The notes under the pieces are model-generated. The model searched no databases. It was not told where the DNA came from and saw nothing but the letters and a program-made list of their open reading frames with translations. 64,000 nucleotides of DNA from the NCBI GenBank assembly GCA_040882465.1, contig JBBEBG010000035.1, positions 1 to 64,000 of the forward strand, read 5' to 3'. The stretch comes from Gemmatimonadota bacterium. GTDB lineage: Bacteria; Gemmatimonadota; Gemmatimonadetes; Longimicrobiales; Gaopeijiaceae. Numbering within the stretch: position 1 is the stretch's first letter; the number at the start of each line of letters is the position of its first letter. Position numbers and translations under genes: made by a program. Shown here piece by piece: positions 8,303-16,269 of the stretch.

Positions 8303-9082
8303 ATGACCCCTTGGGTTCGCAGGCTCCTCTTCACGAATGTTGCCGTGTTTGTGGTGGCACCACCCCCGTTCGGCCTCCTTGGGCTCCTCCCCCCGGCGAT
8401 CATCGAGGCGACCTGGCTCGTCCCCGCCCTCGTGCCGCTTCGGCCCTGGACGGTTCTGACCTACCAATTCCTCCACGCCGGCGCTCTCCACCTACTCTTC
8501 AACATGATCGGTCTCTTTTTCTTCGGCCCCCATCTGGAGGCGAGGATTGGAAGCCGCCACTTCCTTGGGCTCTACCTCGTGAGCGGGGTCTTCGGGGCAA
8601 TCCTCTCGGTCGTGACGCCCAGCGCGGCGATCGTGGGGGCCTCCGGGGCGGTGTTCGGCGTATTCCTCGGATTCGCGAGGTACTGGCCCAACGAGCGTGT
8701 CTACATCTGGGGGATTCTTCCGGTCCCAGCCCGCATCCTCGTGATCGGGCTCGCGGTCATGTCCATCTGGGGCGGGATGGGGGTGGGCGGGGGGGGGATG
8801 GGAATCGCCCACTTCGCGCACCTCGGTGGATTCGTGGGCGGATGGCTCTACCTCGTCCTTCTCGAGCGGAACTCGCCCGCCCGCCGCTTCCGGGCGCAGG
8901 TAGAGGCGGCGACGCCGGTGAAGCCGGGCGGAAAGGATCTGAGCCGTTGGGAGTCGGTGGACCGGCAGGGGCTCCATCCGCTCAACCGGGAGGAGTTCGA
9001 GCGTCTTCTCGAAAAGGCCCGGCACCTGGGGTCTCCGTCGCTCACGGCTCAGGAGCGCGCCTTCATGGAGCGCTTCACGTAG
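8303..9082 (+). CDS. Rhomboid-family intramembrane serine protease
   Basis: A 259-residue polytopic membrane protein from the ATG at 8303; the frame opens at 8267, but the first 12 residues are non-hydrophobic and lie in the intergenic region. The rhomboid signatures are present: HAGALHLLFNMIGLFFFGP (helix 2, with the HxxxN-type motif), the catalytic Ser in VGASGAVFGVFLGF, and the catalytic His in IAHFAHLGGFVGGWLY. The last about 70 residues form a cytosolic tail ending in LTAQERAFMERF. Substrate unknown. It is divergent from the thr operon leader, 207 bp away. Confidence 0.92.
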   Translation: MTPWVRRLLFTNVAVFVVAPPPFGLLGLLPPAIIEATWLVPALVPLRPWTVLTYQFLHAGALHLLFNMIGLFFFGPHLEARIGSRHFLGLYLVSGVFGAILSVVTPSAAIVGASGAVFGVFLGFARYWPNERVYIWGILPVPARILVIGLAVMSIWGGMGVGGGGMGIAHFAHLGGFVGGWLYLVLLERNSPARRFRAQVEAATPVKPGGKDLSRWESVDRQGLHPLNREEFERLLEKARHLGSPSLTAQERAFMERFT

Positions 9083-9100
9083 AGCCGAGCCCCGGCTAGG

Positions 9101-9263
9101 AGTGGTTCGTCCCGGAAGTCTCTTGTAGCACCGAGGGTACGGATGGAGACCGTAGTGCTAGGCGCGAGGAGGAGTCGTAGCAACGCTACGGCGACGACGA
9201 GCAACGACGCAGGACGGGCTCCAGCCGCAGCCGAATGCCAAGAGACTTCCGGGACGAACCACT
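9101..9263. repeat. 163-bp MITE-like element with 25-bp perfect terminal inverted repeats
   Basis: Positions 9101-9125 and 9239-9263 are exact reverse complements over 25 bp. They enclose about 113 bp that itself has short hairpins: 9126-9131 with 9155-9160, and CGTAGC at 9176-9181 with GCTACG at 9185-9190. AGG directly abuts both outer ends (9098-9100 and 9264-9266), compatible with a 3-bp target duplication. It has no ORF and sits between the convergent rhomboid and release-factor-like genes. It could be a non-autonomous transposon relic, a genome-specific palindromic repeat, or a transcribed hairpin acting as a shared terminator. Confidence 0.7.
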
Positions 9264-9309
9264 AGGGTCTCGCGGGCGTGTCCCGAGCGCCCGTGATGCG
9301 AAGGGCCCA

Positions 9310-9687
9310 TCAACCTTCTGGGTCGGGGGGGCGGCGGAGCCCCTTCTTCGAGGATCGGCGGCGCTTCTGTTCGAGGCGCCGCTTTTTCTCCCCCTTGGGA
9401 ATGCGGGTCGCAATGCGGCGCTTGGGCTTTCGGCGCCTGGCCGCAAGCTTCTTCCTCAGCCGCTCGAGCGCGAGCGAGCGATTCCGGTGCTGGCTTCGCT
9501 CGGCGCGGGAAGTGACCACGATTCCGGTGGGCTCGTGAGTGAGCCGGACCCCCGACTCGGTCACGTTCTGGTGTTGCCCGCCTTTCCCCCCGGCGCGAAA
9601 GGTGTCCACTCGGCACGCCGCGAGGAGCTCGTCGTCGCTTTCCGGGACGAGCTCGAGCGAAGTCGTTTCGTGCGGCTCGTCACCCAC
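9310..9687 (-). CDS. Release-factor-like protein with GGQ domain (ribosome rescue candidate)
   Basis: A 125-residue protein consisting of only the catalytic RF-1 domain: the peptidyl-tRNA hydrolysis motif lies in [18 protein letters not shown], followed by THEPTGIVV. It then has a long Lys/Arg-rich C-terminal tail (residues about 75-125). It lacks the codon-recognition and N-terminal domains of RF1/RF2. In ArfB-type rescue factors the GGQ domain plus a basic tail that enters the empty mRNA channel releases stalled ribosomes; the same job is inferred here. GTG start at 9687 with GGGGAGG about 9 nt upstream. Alternative: a PrfH-like factor, although those are longer. Confidence 0.85.
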   Translation of the reverse strand: MGDEPHETTSLELVPESDDELLAACRVDTFRAGGKGGQHQNVTESGVRLTHEPTGIVVTSRAERSQHRNRSLALERLRKKLAARRRKPKRRIATRIPKGEKKRRLEQKRRRSSKKGLRRPPDPEG

Positions 9688-9896
9688 GGGTCGCGACCTC
9701 CCCTGCCGGTCTTCGGTGATGGATCGAGGACGCCCCCTCGAACCTGGCGTTCGATCCCGAAAAATCTAAGGTAGGAAGCTCCTCCTCCGGGCGCCCACCC
9801 CTAGCTTCGGGAACTCTCTCCAATGACATTCCAAGTTCGCGATTCCCGGGCGCCCCGGGAGGCGCGGAGCACCGCGGAGGGGAGACCGCGCGAGGA

Positions 9897-11003
9897 ATGG
9901 CCGAGAAGCGGAAGGGACAGGGTTCGGGGCAGAGCGATTGGGGGCCGGGCGCCCGCTTCCTCGTCGTGCTCGGAGGGGCCGTCGTCGTCATCGCGGGTCT
10001 CCGCGCCGGAAGGCCGATTCTCCTCCCCTCCGCTGTGGCGCTATTCCTGGCCATTCTGTCTCTCCCGATCATGCTCTGGCTCCAGCGCCGGCACGTTCCC
10101 GCTCCTATCGCGATTCTCCTCGCCGTGCTCGTCGAGGTCGCGATCTTCGGCGGGATCATCCTCATCGCGAGCCAGTCCGTCGCCGACTTCCAGGGACGCC
10201 TCCCGAGTTACGCGGAGCGGTTTCAGGTCCTGCTGGACGAATGGATTGCGGCTCTCCAGGCGCGCGGGCTCCCCGCCGCCGAATATTTCTCCGGTGAGTT
10301 TTTCAGCACGGAGAATGTGATGGCGTTCGTCCAGGGTGCGCTGTCGCAGGTGGCCAACTTCGTCTCGAACACCTTCCTCGTATTCCTCATCCTGGTTTTC
10401 ATGCTCGCCGAAGCTTCCATCTTTCCGAAAAAATTTCGAGCGGTCTTCGATGAAGGGGAGCACGACCTGGGCCGCTTTTCGAAGATCACGAGCGAGGTGC
10501 TCGACTATTTGGCGATCAAGACGATGGTCAGCCTCGCTACGGGGCTCTGCATCGGGCTATGGGCCTGGGTCATGGGACTCGACTTTCCCATCATTCTGGG
10601 GTTGCTCGGCTTCCTCCTGAACTACGTTCCGACCATCGGTTCGATCATCGCCGCCGTGCCGGCGGTCCTTCTAGCCCTTCTGCAGGGAAGCGGGCCCGGA
10701 GCCACCGTGCTCGTCATGCTGGGATACGTCGTGATCAACGTGATCTTCGGGAATCTCTTGGAGCCGAACCTTCAGGGCCGCCGTCTGGGCCTTTCGACGC
10801 TTGTCGTGATCCTCTCCCTCATGTTCTGGGCGTGGGCGTGGGGACCGGTCGGCGCGCTTCTCGCGGTCCCGCTGACCATGGTCGTGAAGATCATGTTGGA
10901 GAATACGGAGGACCTCCGCTGGGTCGCGGTGCTCCTGGACCGGGAGGCTCCAACTCAACCCAGTTCAGGTCCAGCGCGCATCGACCGGGACGAAGAAGTG
11001 TGA
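9897..11003 (+). CDS. AI-2E family (PerM/YdiK-type) membrane transporter
   Basis: A 368-residue inner-membrane protein. Two N-terminal helices (RFLVVLGGAVVVIAGLRAG and a second to about residue 60) are followed by a soluble stretch and then five or more helices. The family landmarks are present: GLDFPIILGLLGFLLNYVP-TIGSIIAAVP and the C-terminal NVIFGNLLEPNLQGRRLGLSTLVVILSLMFW. The family includes AI-2 exporters and Na+/H+ antiporters; substrate cannot be assigned. The stop TGA overlaps the GTG start of the next gene. A second paralogue is at 37862-39031. Confidence 0.9.
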   Translation: MAEKRKGQGSGQSDWGPGARFLVVLGGAVVVIAGLRAGRPILLPSAVALFLAILSLPIMLWLQRRHVPAPIAILLAVLVEVAIFGGIILIASQSVADFQGRLPSYAERFQVLLDEWIAALQARGLPAAEYFSGEFFSTENVMAFVQGALSQVANFVSNTFLVFLILVFMLAEASIFPKKFRAVFDEGEHDLGRFSKITSEVLDYLAIKTMVSLATGLCIGLWAWVMGLDFPIILGLLGFLLNYVPTIGSIIAAVPAVLLALLQGSGPGATVLVMLGYVVINVIFGNLLEPNLQGRRLGLSTLVVILSLMFWAWAWGPVGALLAVPLTMVVKIMLENTEDLRWVAVLLDREAPTQPSSGPARIDRDEEV

Positions 11004-11527
11004 ATTCCAAGGACGCATTGGCCCCATCCGCTTCCGACCTCCTCCCGGGCCTGCCGGATGCCGCGCGCTTATGGATCTTCGGGGTGAACCGTCCACTCGC
11101 ATCAACCGAAGAGGAACGGTTCCTGCACGAAGTCGACGCTTTCCTCGCGAACTGGAAGGCGCACGGCTCCAGCCTCGCGGCCGCGCGTGATTGGCGTTAC
11201 GGCCGGTTTCTCCTCGTGGGCGTGGACGAGAGGATCGCTCCACCCTCGGGGTGCTCGATCGATGCGCTGGTCGGGATTCTCCGTGGGCTCGAGGGCGAGC
11301 TCGGCATCGAGATCCTCGGCGGGGGGGCCATCTGGTACCGTGACGAGGCGCACGACGGCTTTCCCACGCGCGTTTCGCGGGAAGTCTTCGAGAAACTGGC
11401 CGAGAGCGGAGAGATTTCCGGGGATACGATGGTCTTCGACCTTTCTCTCACCCGGGTCGGGGAGGCGAGGGAAGGGAAGTGGGAAAGGCCGGCTCGAGAG
11501 GGCTGGCACCGGCGTTACCTCCGGTAG
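11000..11527 (+). CDS. Conserved protein of unknown function (family often mislabelled 'ABC transporter ATPase')
   Basis: A 175-residue soluble protein starting at the GTG that overlaps the AI-2E stop (GTGA). Characteristic pieces are ARLWIFGVNRPLASTEEERF, WKAHGSSLAAARDWRYGRF, VDERIAPPSGCSID and a C-terminal WERPAREGWHRRYL. I recognise this pattern from a family of about 160-170 residues common in Bacteroidota and labelled 'ABC transporter ATPase' in databases. No Walker A, signature or Walker B motif is present, so that label is unsupported. The conserved SGCSID cysteine is the obvious candidate functional residue. The next gene starts at its stop codon (TAGTG). Confidence 0.75.
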   Translation: MNSKDALAPSASDLLPGLPDAARLWIFGVNRPLASTEEERFLHEVDAFLANWKAHGSSLAAARDWRYGRFLLVGVDERIAPPSGCSIDALVGILRGLEGELGIEILGGGAIWYRDEAHDGFPTRVSREVFEKLAESGEISGDTMVFDLSLTRVGEAREGKWERPAREGWHRRYLR

Positions 11528-11832
11528 TGGCCGGTTCGGTGAAGGAGGGGCCCGATCCGATCACGACGGAGGGGGTGAAGCTCCCACCCCCCCTCCTCGC
11601 TCTCACCGAGCGGCTCGCCCGCCAGATCCACGACCTTTGGGCAGCGCGACGGTTGGGTGAGGGGTGGCGGTACGGTCCAAGCCGGGACGACTCCGCGAAG
11701 ACCCACCCCGGACTGGTGTCCTACGAAGACCTCTCGGAGTCCGAAAAGGAGTACGACCGACAGACCGCGCTGGAGGCGCTCCGCACCATCGTGGCGCTCG
11801 GCTACCGAATCGTTCCGCCCGAGGAGGACTGA
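11527..11832 (+). CDS. Stand-alone RyR-domain protein
   Basis: About 101 residues from the GTG at 11527 (TAGTG overlap with the preceding stop); an ATG at 11479 would give 117. Nearly all of it is one RyR (ryanodine-receptor repeat) domain: ARQIHDLWAARRLGEGWRYGPSRDD, LVSYEDLSESEKEYDR and ALEALRTIVALGYRI. The same domain ends the membrane protein encoded on the opposite strand (11802-13760), sharing L-EGWRYGP, D and L-ESE. The two genes overlap tail to tail by 31 bp. Bacterial RyR domains have no settled ligand. It may be a soluble partner or decoy of the channel-like protein. Confidence 0.8.
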   Translation: MAGSVKEGPDPITTEGVKLPPPLLALTERLARQIHDLWAARRLGEGWRYGPSRDDSAKTHPGLVSYEDLSESEKEYDRQTALEALRTIVALGYRIVPPEED

Positions 11833-13760
11833 CGCCACCTCGCCTCGATCAGCTCGACCTGTTCGTGATCCTTCTTCTGCTCCGACTCCGGCAGGTGCTC
11901 CCAGGCGCATAGGCTCTCGCGCAGCTTTTCGGTATCGCTTCGCGGGCCGTACCGCCACCCTTCCAGGAGACGTTCCGCGACGTAGCGGTTGTGCTCCATG
12001 CGCGCGAGCGCGTCGCGGGCCTCCGGTGGGAGGGCGGTTGGGCCGGCATCGGCCCCCAGCCGCTTCGCGGCGTCGAGCTTGATCGCCACATGGTGTGCCG
12101 CGGCCTCGCTCGAGCCCTTGAAGGCGTGCTCCAACCAGGCCGACCTCGCGGGGTCTACGGCGCCCTCCTCTCTGCCCGCCCGTCCATGCGCGATGTGAAA
12201 CGTGTCGGCGAGGTGAAAAACCTCCGCCTGGACCAGCCGCTCGTAAGAGCCGCAGTCGGCCGCGCTTCCGAACGCCTTCACCTCATCCAGGGTTCCCGCT
12301 CGCCGTCCCCGTTCGAGAAAAACGGCGAGCCCCTCTTCGTCCCCCAGATAAACGAAGAGCGGGAGGAGCGAGCCGCGCCGCGCCAGGGCCGCGCCGAGTG
12401 AAAGGGCGGCCTCGAGATTCCGGCGGTCCTCGTCGAAGGCGACGATGAGGACGGGGCGGGCTTCGGGGGACTGGCCGGGGGTCAGTCGCTCGGTGAGGAG
12501 ATCCGCGAACTCGGGCGAATCGAAGGAGGCCGGGAGGTCCACGAACTCGGCGTTCACCACGTACTCGGCCGCAATGGGTCGTCCGTCGCGGCCGATCGGG
12601 CTCTCGCGCCGCCATGCGGGGTGGAACGGGCGGCCCGCTCGCGCCGTCCATTCGTCCTTGGCCGGATCCGGCGCGTGGACGTAGGGGCCGAGATCGAAGG
12701 TCATCGGGTCGGGGGCGAACGCCGGATATCGCTCGAGGAAGGCGCTCCTGGCCCGCTCCGTCGCGGCATCCTTCCAGTCGTCCACGACGGTCATCCGTAG
12801 CCGGCGGCCGTTTTCGAAGTGCGCCAGCTTCGCGGCGTTGAGTGCGACGGCCTGCCCGACGGTCCCGAATCCCACAACGATGTAATACGCGACTTCCGTG
12901 AGTGACGGGGCATGGGCACGGCCGAGCTCTTCGACCATGAGGGCACGCGCCGCATTGTCGGGGAGGTTGAAAACACGCAGCCGAAAGCCATCGCCGGCAT
13001 CCGAAAAGATCGGATTGTCACGGGCGGCTTTCGCCAGGGTCGGGCTCGACACGCTGGCGATGCAGAGGAGCGGACGGGTTGGTCCCCCGGCGTCGTCCTC
13101 GACATCCGTCGCCACGAGGGCGGCCACATCGAGATTCGTCGCGTCGTCCCCGCAGGCGATAAAAAGCTCATCCGCGAGATCGAGCCGGGCCTTCTCGCGG
13201 CGCTTCTTGTCCGATGCGTTTCCGACGAGGACGACGGCGCCCCGTTCCCGAGCGGTTTCGATCGCGGGATTGTCGGGATCGATCTCGATCGCGATGACCC
13301 CGCGGCGCGCGCGCCGCTTCTCGTCGGTGAGATCGCGCACGAGCTGCGAGCCGACGCGTCCGAGCCCGCAGACCACGGCGAGCGAGAGGGTCCCGTGGTG
13401 TGCGCCCCTGGTGAAGCGGTGGAGCTTCACTTGCTCGTAGTTTCGGCGAACGAAGAGGGAGAATAGGTATGCGAGCCCGAATCCGACGGTCGCGATCGCC
13501 GAGATGATGGTGCCGATGTATGGGAGGGATTCGAAGGTGAGGGGATCCGTGAGCGTCGGGAACTCGTCGGCGAGTCCCTCGAACGCGATCATCCCGAAGA
13601 TCGTGTAGATCGCCCGGGGGAGCGCCGCGAGTCCCCCTCGCCCTTCGGCGAAGGGCCAGAGCGCCCAGAGTCCGAAGAGGAAGGTGAGCGCGGCCGCGAT
13701 ACGCCCGCCCCAGGCCACGAAGGCGGGAGGCGCTTTTTCTTCCCGGGGTCCGGAAGGCAC
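11802..13760 (-). CDS. Membrane protein with two TrkA-N/RCK folds and C-terminal RyR domain
   Basis: A 652-residue protein. Residues about 15-105 hold two or three membrane helices (AALTFLFGLWALWPF, AIYTIFGMIAF, YIGTIISAIATVGFGLAYLF). Then come a Rossmann NAD-binding fold starting VVCGLGRVGSQLVRDL (about 128), a second one at YYIVVGFGTVGQAVALNA (about 290), a long connecting region, and a RyR domain in the last about 65 residues (NRYVAERLLEGWRYGP to ESEQKKDHEQVELI). The plan is that of a small K+-channel-like pore gated by cytosolic nucleotide-binding domains. A TVGFG string lies inside the last helix rather than in a clear P-loop, so channel activity is unproven. GTG start at 13760 with no visible ribosome-binding site. 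Third gene after TIR and CsgG-like genes. Confidence 0.8.
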   Translation of the reverse strand: MPSGPREEKAPPAFVAWGGRIAAALTFLFGLWALWPFAEGRGGLAALPRAIYTIFGMIAFEGLADEFPTLTDPLTFESLPYIGTIISAIATVGFGLAYLFSLFVRRNYEQVKLHRFTRGAHHGTLSLAVVCGLGRVGSQLVRDLTDEKRRARRGVIAIEIDPDNPAIETARERGAVVLVGNASDKKRREKARLDLADELFIACGDDATNLDVAALVATDVEDDAGGPTRPLLCIASVSSPTLAKAARDNPIFSDAGDGFRLRVFNLPDNAARALMVEELGRAHAPSLTEVAYYIVVGFGTVGQAVALNAAKLAHFENGRRLRMTVVDDWKDAATERARSAFLERYPAFAPDPMTFDLGPYVHAPDPAKDEWTARAGRPFHPAWRRESPIGRDGRPIAAEYVVNAEFVDLPASFDSPEFADLLTERLTPGQSPEARPVLIVAFDEDRRNLEAALSLGAALARRGSLLPLFVYLGDEEGLAVFLERGRRAGTLDEVKAFGSAADCGSYERLVQAEVFHLADTFHIAHGRAGREEGAVDPARSAWLEHAFKGSSEAAAHHVAIKLDAAKRLGADAGPTALPPEARDALARMEHNRYVAERLLEGWRYGPRSDTEKLRESLCAWEHLPESEQKKDHEQVELIEARWRQSSSGGTIR

Positions 13761-13822
13761 GAAGGCGGGCGGCTTGTGGGGCGGGAGCGGGTGGGCCGGG
13801 CGTCAGCCCCGGAGGCTCGATC

Positions 13823-14746
13823 TCACGGGTTTTCTTCGCGCTCCAGCCGGTCTCCGACCTCGGCGGTCCCCTCCACGACGGTCGCCACGGAGGACTGCGA
13901 GAGGACCCGTGTCACCTGAAGAATGCCGACCCGGTCGGTGATCTCGTCGAGGACGTTTCCGTCGCGGTCGCGGATGACGTCCACGATCCGAACGACGCGG
14001 AAGCGAGTGCCCTCGAGGATCCCCGAGTCCGCGCCATCGTCAATGTAGATGGACCCGTCCTGTCCGATTCCAGTCACTTCGGCCGGCGCGGCCGCGACGA
14101 CTCCGCTCGTCGGCATTCGGTCGCGCTGTTCCACGAGGCTGGCCAGGATCGTCTGAATCGCCGGGCCCAGAGCCTGGTCCGCGATCGTCGGATTGTACTC
14201 CGTCGTCTCGGCCGTCCGGATAACGTCCGTGACGATTCCCCGCCCCAATACCTCGTTTCCCTGGGCCTGCGCCGCAGCCACGATCTCACCGGTTTCCACG
14301 CGGATGACGCGCACGTTCATCGCGCTTTCGGCACGCGTTTCCGACGCGCCCACCTGGAGCCCCCCAAGATTCAGCCCCCCGCCCCGCTGGCTGATGTTGA
14401 AGCCGGTGAGCTCACCGGTGATGAGGTATTCCGCCCCGAGGAGCTTCCCGAGCTCGACGGCCTGTTCCGGAGTCACCGCACCGGACTGCCCCATGTAAAG
14501 CTCATCGTGTACGCTCTCGACCTGTTGCCGCTCGAGCACCGCAAAGGCGCCGCTGTTCACGAGCCCCACGGTGAGCTGGCTCGCGGCGCTCGCGCCGAGC
14601 TGGCGTCCCCACCAGTCGGTCCGGTTCTCGAAGGATAGAACTGCCACGCGGGGGCGGTCCTGCGCGAGAGCCTCCACGGTGGTGGCCAGGGTGATTGCGG
14701 TGCCGAACGCGACCCAGGGTCCAGCGGTCCAGAATCTCGCCGTCAT
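13823..14746 (-). CDS. CsgG/FlgT-like envelope protein
   Basis: A 307-residue exported protein. The ATG at 14746 is preceded by GAAGGAGTG; an earlier ATG at 14773 lacks this. A signal peptide (FGTAITLATTVEALA, cut before QDRP) is followed by a CsgG-type domain: RVAVLSFENRTDWWGRQLGASAASQLT, a conserved VLERQQVESV, LGAEYLITGEL and VRVIRVETGEIV. The last about 90 residues (SIYIDDGADSGILEGTRF onward) resemble a C-terminal beta domain. CsgG proteins form outer-membrane secretion pores; others in the family are periplasmic adaptors. No Cys lipobox is present. It follows the TIR gene by 44 bp and precedes the RyR membrane protein by 62 bp, so all three are probably one operon. Confidence 0.82.
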   Translation of the reverse strand: MTARFWTAGPWVAFGTAITLATTVEALAQDRPRVAVLSFENRTDWWGRQLGASAASQLTVGLVNSGAFAVLERQQVESVHDELYMGQSGAVTPEQAVELGKLLGAEYLITGELTGFNISQRGGGLNLGGLQVGASETRAESAMNVRVIRVETGEIVAAAQAQGNEVLGRGIVTDVIRTAETTEYNPTIADQALGPAIQTILASLVEQRDRMPTSGVVAAAPAEVTGIGQDGSIYIDDGADSGILEGTRFRVVRIVDVIRDRDGNVLDEITDRVGILQVTRVLSQSSVATVVEGTAEVGDRLEREENP

Positions 14747-14790
14747 CGTCTCACTCCTTCGAAGCAGTCTCAATCGTCACGAACGCCGCT

Positions 14791-16167
14791 TCAGGGATTC
14801 GCCCGGCTGACCCAGCGGCGCAAGGTATTGACCGCGGAGCGTCCCACCTCCGCGGCAGCCCGGGAACGGGCCTGGTCCTCGCTTGCGGCGAGGTTTCCCG
14901 CGGTTCCCGCCCGCAGGACTTCGGCTCCGAGGAGAGAGCCCGTGGAAACCCTGTAGACCTTCAGGTCGAGCACGGCCGAGCCCGCGAAGAACTGGCCCAC
15001 GGCGGGAGTGGCGTTCGCGGTCAGGCCTCCGACGACGAGGAACTCGGCACCGTGTTCGCGGCTCAGGACGGCGAGCTCCGAAAAGTCTCCGCGATTGGCC
15101 GCTTCCACCGCGCCCTGCTGCCCACGCAGAAGACCGAGGCTGTTCGCATCGAGGGGGGCGACCTCCGGCATCTGAAGCAAGGAACGGAGAACCGTGGTTT
15201 CCACCTCCGCGGCGGAGCCTGGTTCGTTCCCGTAAATCAGGACGAGGACACCCGTGGCGGCGTTGGCCGGCGCGGCGGCGGGTGCGCCGTCCCCCGCGGC
15301 GTCGGTGACCCGCGTACCGGCCGGTGGAGCCGAAGTCGCCGAAGGCACCGCTACCGGTGCCGTAGTTCCCTCCGCCGAGGGGGTCGTGGCGGCCCGAGTG
15401 TCGCCGGCTCCGGAAGTAGTCGGGGAGCCGGAGAGTTGGGCTTCGGACCCGGCCGCATTCCCGGGGAGGTCCGTGGACACTGGAGTGTCCACGAGGCTTG
15501 CCGCGGCCGGGGAGCCCTGCACTTCCCCTGACGGGGCGCTCCCCGCGGGTGGGGGCGGATCACTTTCACCTCCCAGCCTCGACAGCCCGAAGGCCACGGA
15601 GGCGACGAGGAGGAGGCCCCCGACTCCGGCGGGGACGAGCCATCGCCGGCCACCCGACGGAGCCGCCGCGGCACCCCCGTTGGTGGGCACGCCGGGCTGA
15701 GGCTGCGAGCGGGAGATCGGTCCCGGAGGTGATGCGGGGGGCGGGGGAGCGGCTCCAGTTGTCTCGGGGGAGACGAGGAGGCGGACCGCGTGGAGGAGCC
15801 GGTCCAGGTGATTTTCCATCGGGTCGGAGAGCGCATCGAGCCAGTGCGCGGCCGCGAGACAATAATACATCTCGTCGTCCATCTGGACGTCTTCGATCCG
15901 GAAGGGAACGATGGGGTGCCCGGATTCGAAGGCGATATCCACCTCGCGCTTGACCTGGGGCGACCGGTTCGCTTGGCCGGAGAAGATGAGGACCATCACG
16001 CCCGCATCACGAATGGCCTGTACGATGTGCGGCTTCCAGGGCTGGCCCGGCGGGATGTCTCTGGGCGCGATCCAGCAACGGATCCCGTCCGCCTCGAGGA
16101 AGTGGCAGGCCGCATCCGCGGCGCTCTTGTCCCGGCTCGAATAGCTGATGAAGACGTCGTGAGCCAT
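14791..16167 (-). CDS. Membrane-anchored TIR-domain protein with periplasmic CsgG/LpoB-like domain
   Basis: A 458-residue protein. Residues 3-115 are a TIR domain: HDVFISYSSRDKSAADAAC, CWIAPRDIPPGQPW, VMVLIFSGQANRSPQV and IVPFRIEDVQ. The Glu in QVKREVDIAF (E75) sits where the NAD-hydrolysing Glu of TIR enzymes lies. After a Pro-rich stretch one helix (about 176-196, VPAGVGGLLLVASVAFGL) crosses the membrane, then a Pro/Ala/Ser/Thr-rich linker to about 305. The C-terminal domain (306-455), with TGVLVLIYGNEPG, GAEFLVVGGLTAN and SAVLDLKVYRVSTGSLLGAEVL, resembles the N-terminal fold of CsgG/LpoB proteins. Topology predicts TIR in the cytoplasm and the sensor-like domain in the periplasm. ATG with GGGAG nine nt upstream. 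First gene of the putative TIR-CsgG-RyR operon. Confidence 0.85.
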   Translation of the reverse strand: MAHDVFISYSSRDKSAADAACHFLEADGIRCWIAPRDIPPGQPWKPHIVQAIRDAGVMVLIFSGQANRSPQVKREVDIAFESGHPIVPFRIEDVQMDDEMYYCLAAAHWLDALSDPMENHLDRLLHAVRLLVSPETTGAAPPPPASPPGPISRSQPQPGVPTNGGAAAAPSGGRRWLVPAGVGGLLLVASVAFGLSRLGGESDPPPPAGSAPSGEVQGSPAAASLVDTPVSTDLPGNAAGSEAQLSGSPTTSGAGDTRAATTPSAEGTTAPVAVPSATSAPPAGTRVTDAAGDGAPAAAPANAATGVLVLIYGNEPGSAAEVETTVLRSLLQMPEVAPLDANSLGLLRGQQGAVEAANRGDFSELAVLSREHGAEFLVVGGLTANATPAVGQFFAGSAVLDLKVYRVSTGSLLGAEVLRAGTAGNLAASEDQARSRAAAEVGRSAVNTLRRWVSRANP

Positions 16168-16269
16168 CGCGGGAGCTCCCTCGAGCAGGACGAATCTTCG
16201 GGACAGCTGGACCCGCAGTGCGACCGAAGGGCAGGAGTCTCCGGGGCCACTTCATGGCGGGCGAGAGCG

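Noticed and set aside
11000-11527. ABC transporter ATPase label
   Set aside because: No Walker A, signature or Walker B motif is present in the 175 residues.
13455-13500. TVGFG string as a potassium selectivity filter in the RyR membrane protein
   Set aside because: It lies within the last predicted helix, with no following Asp or second pore-lining helix, so a P-loop is not supported.
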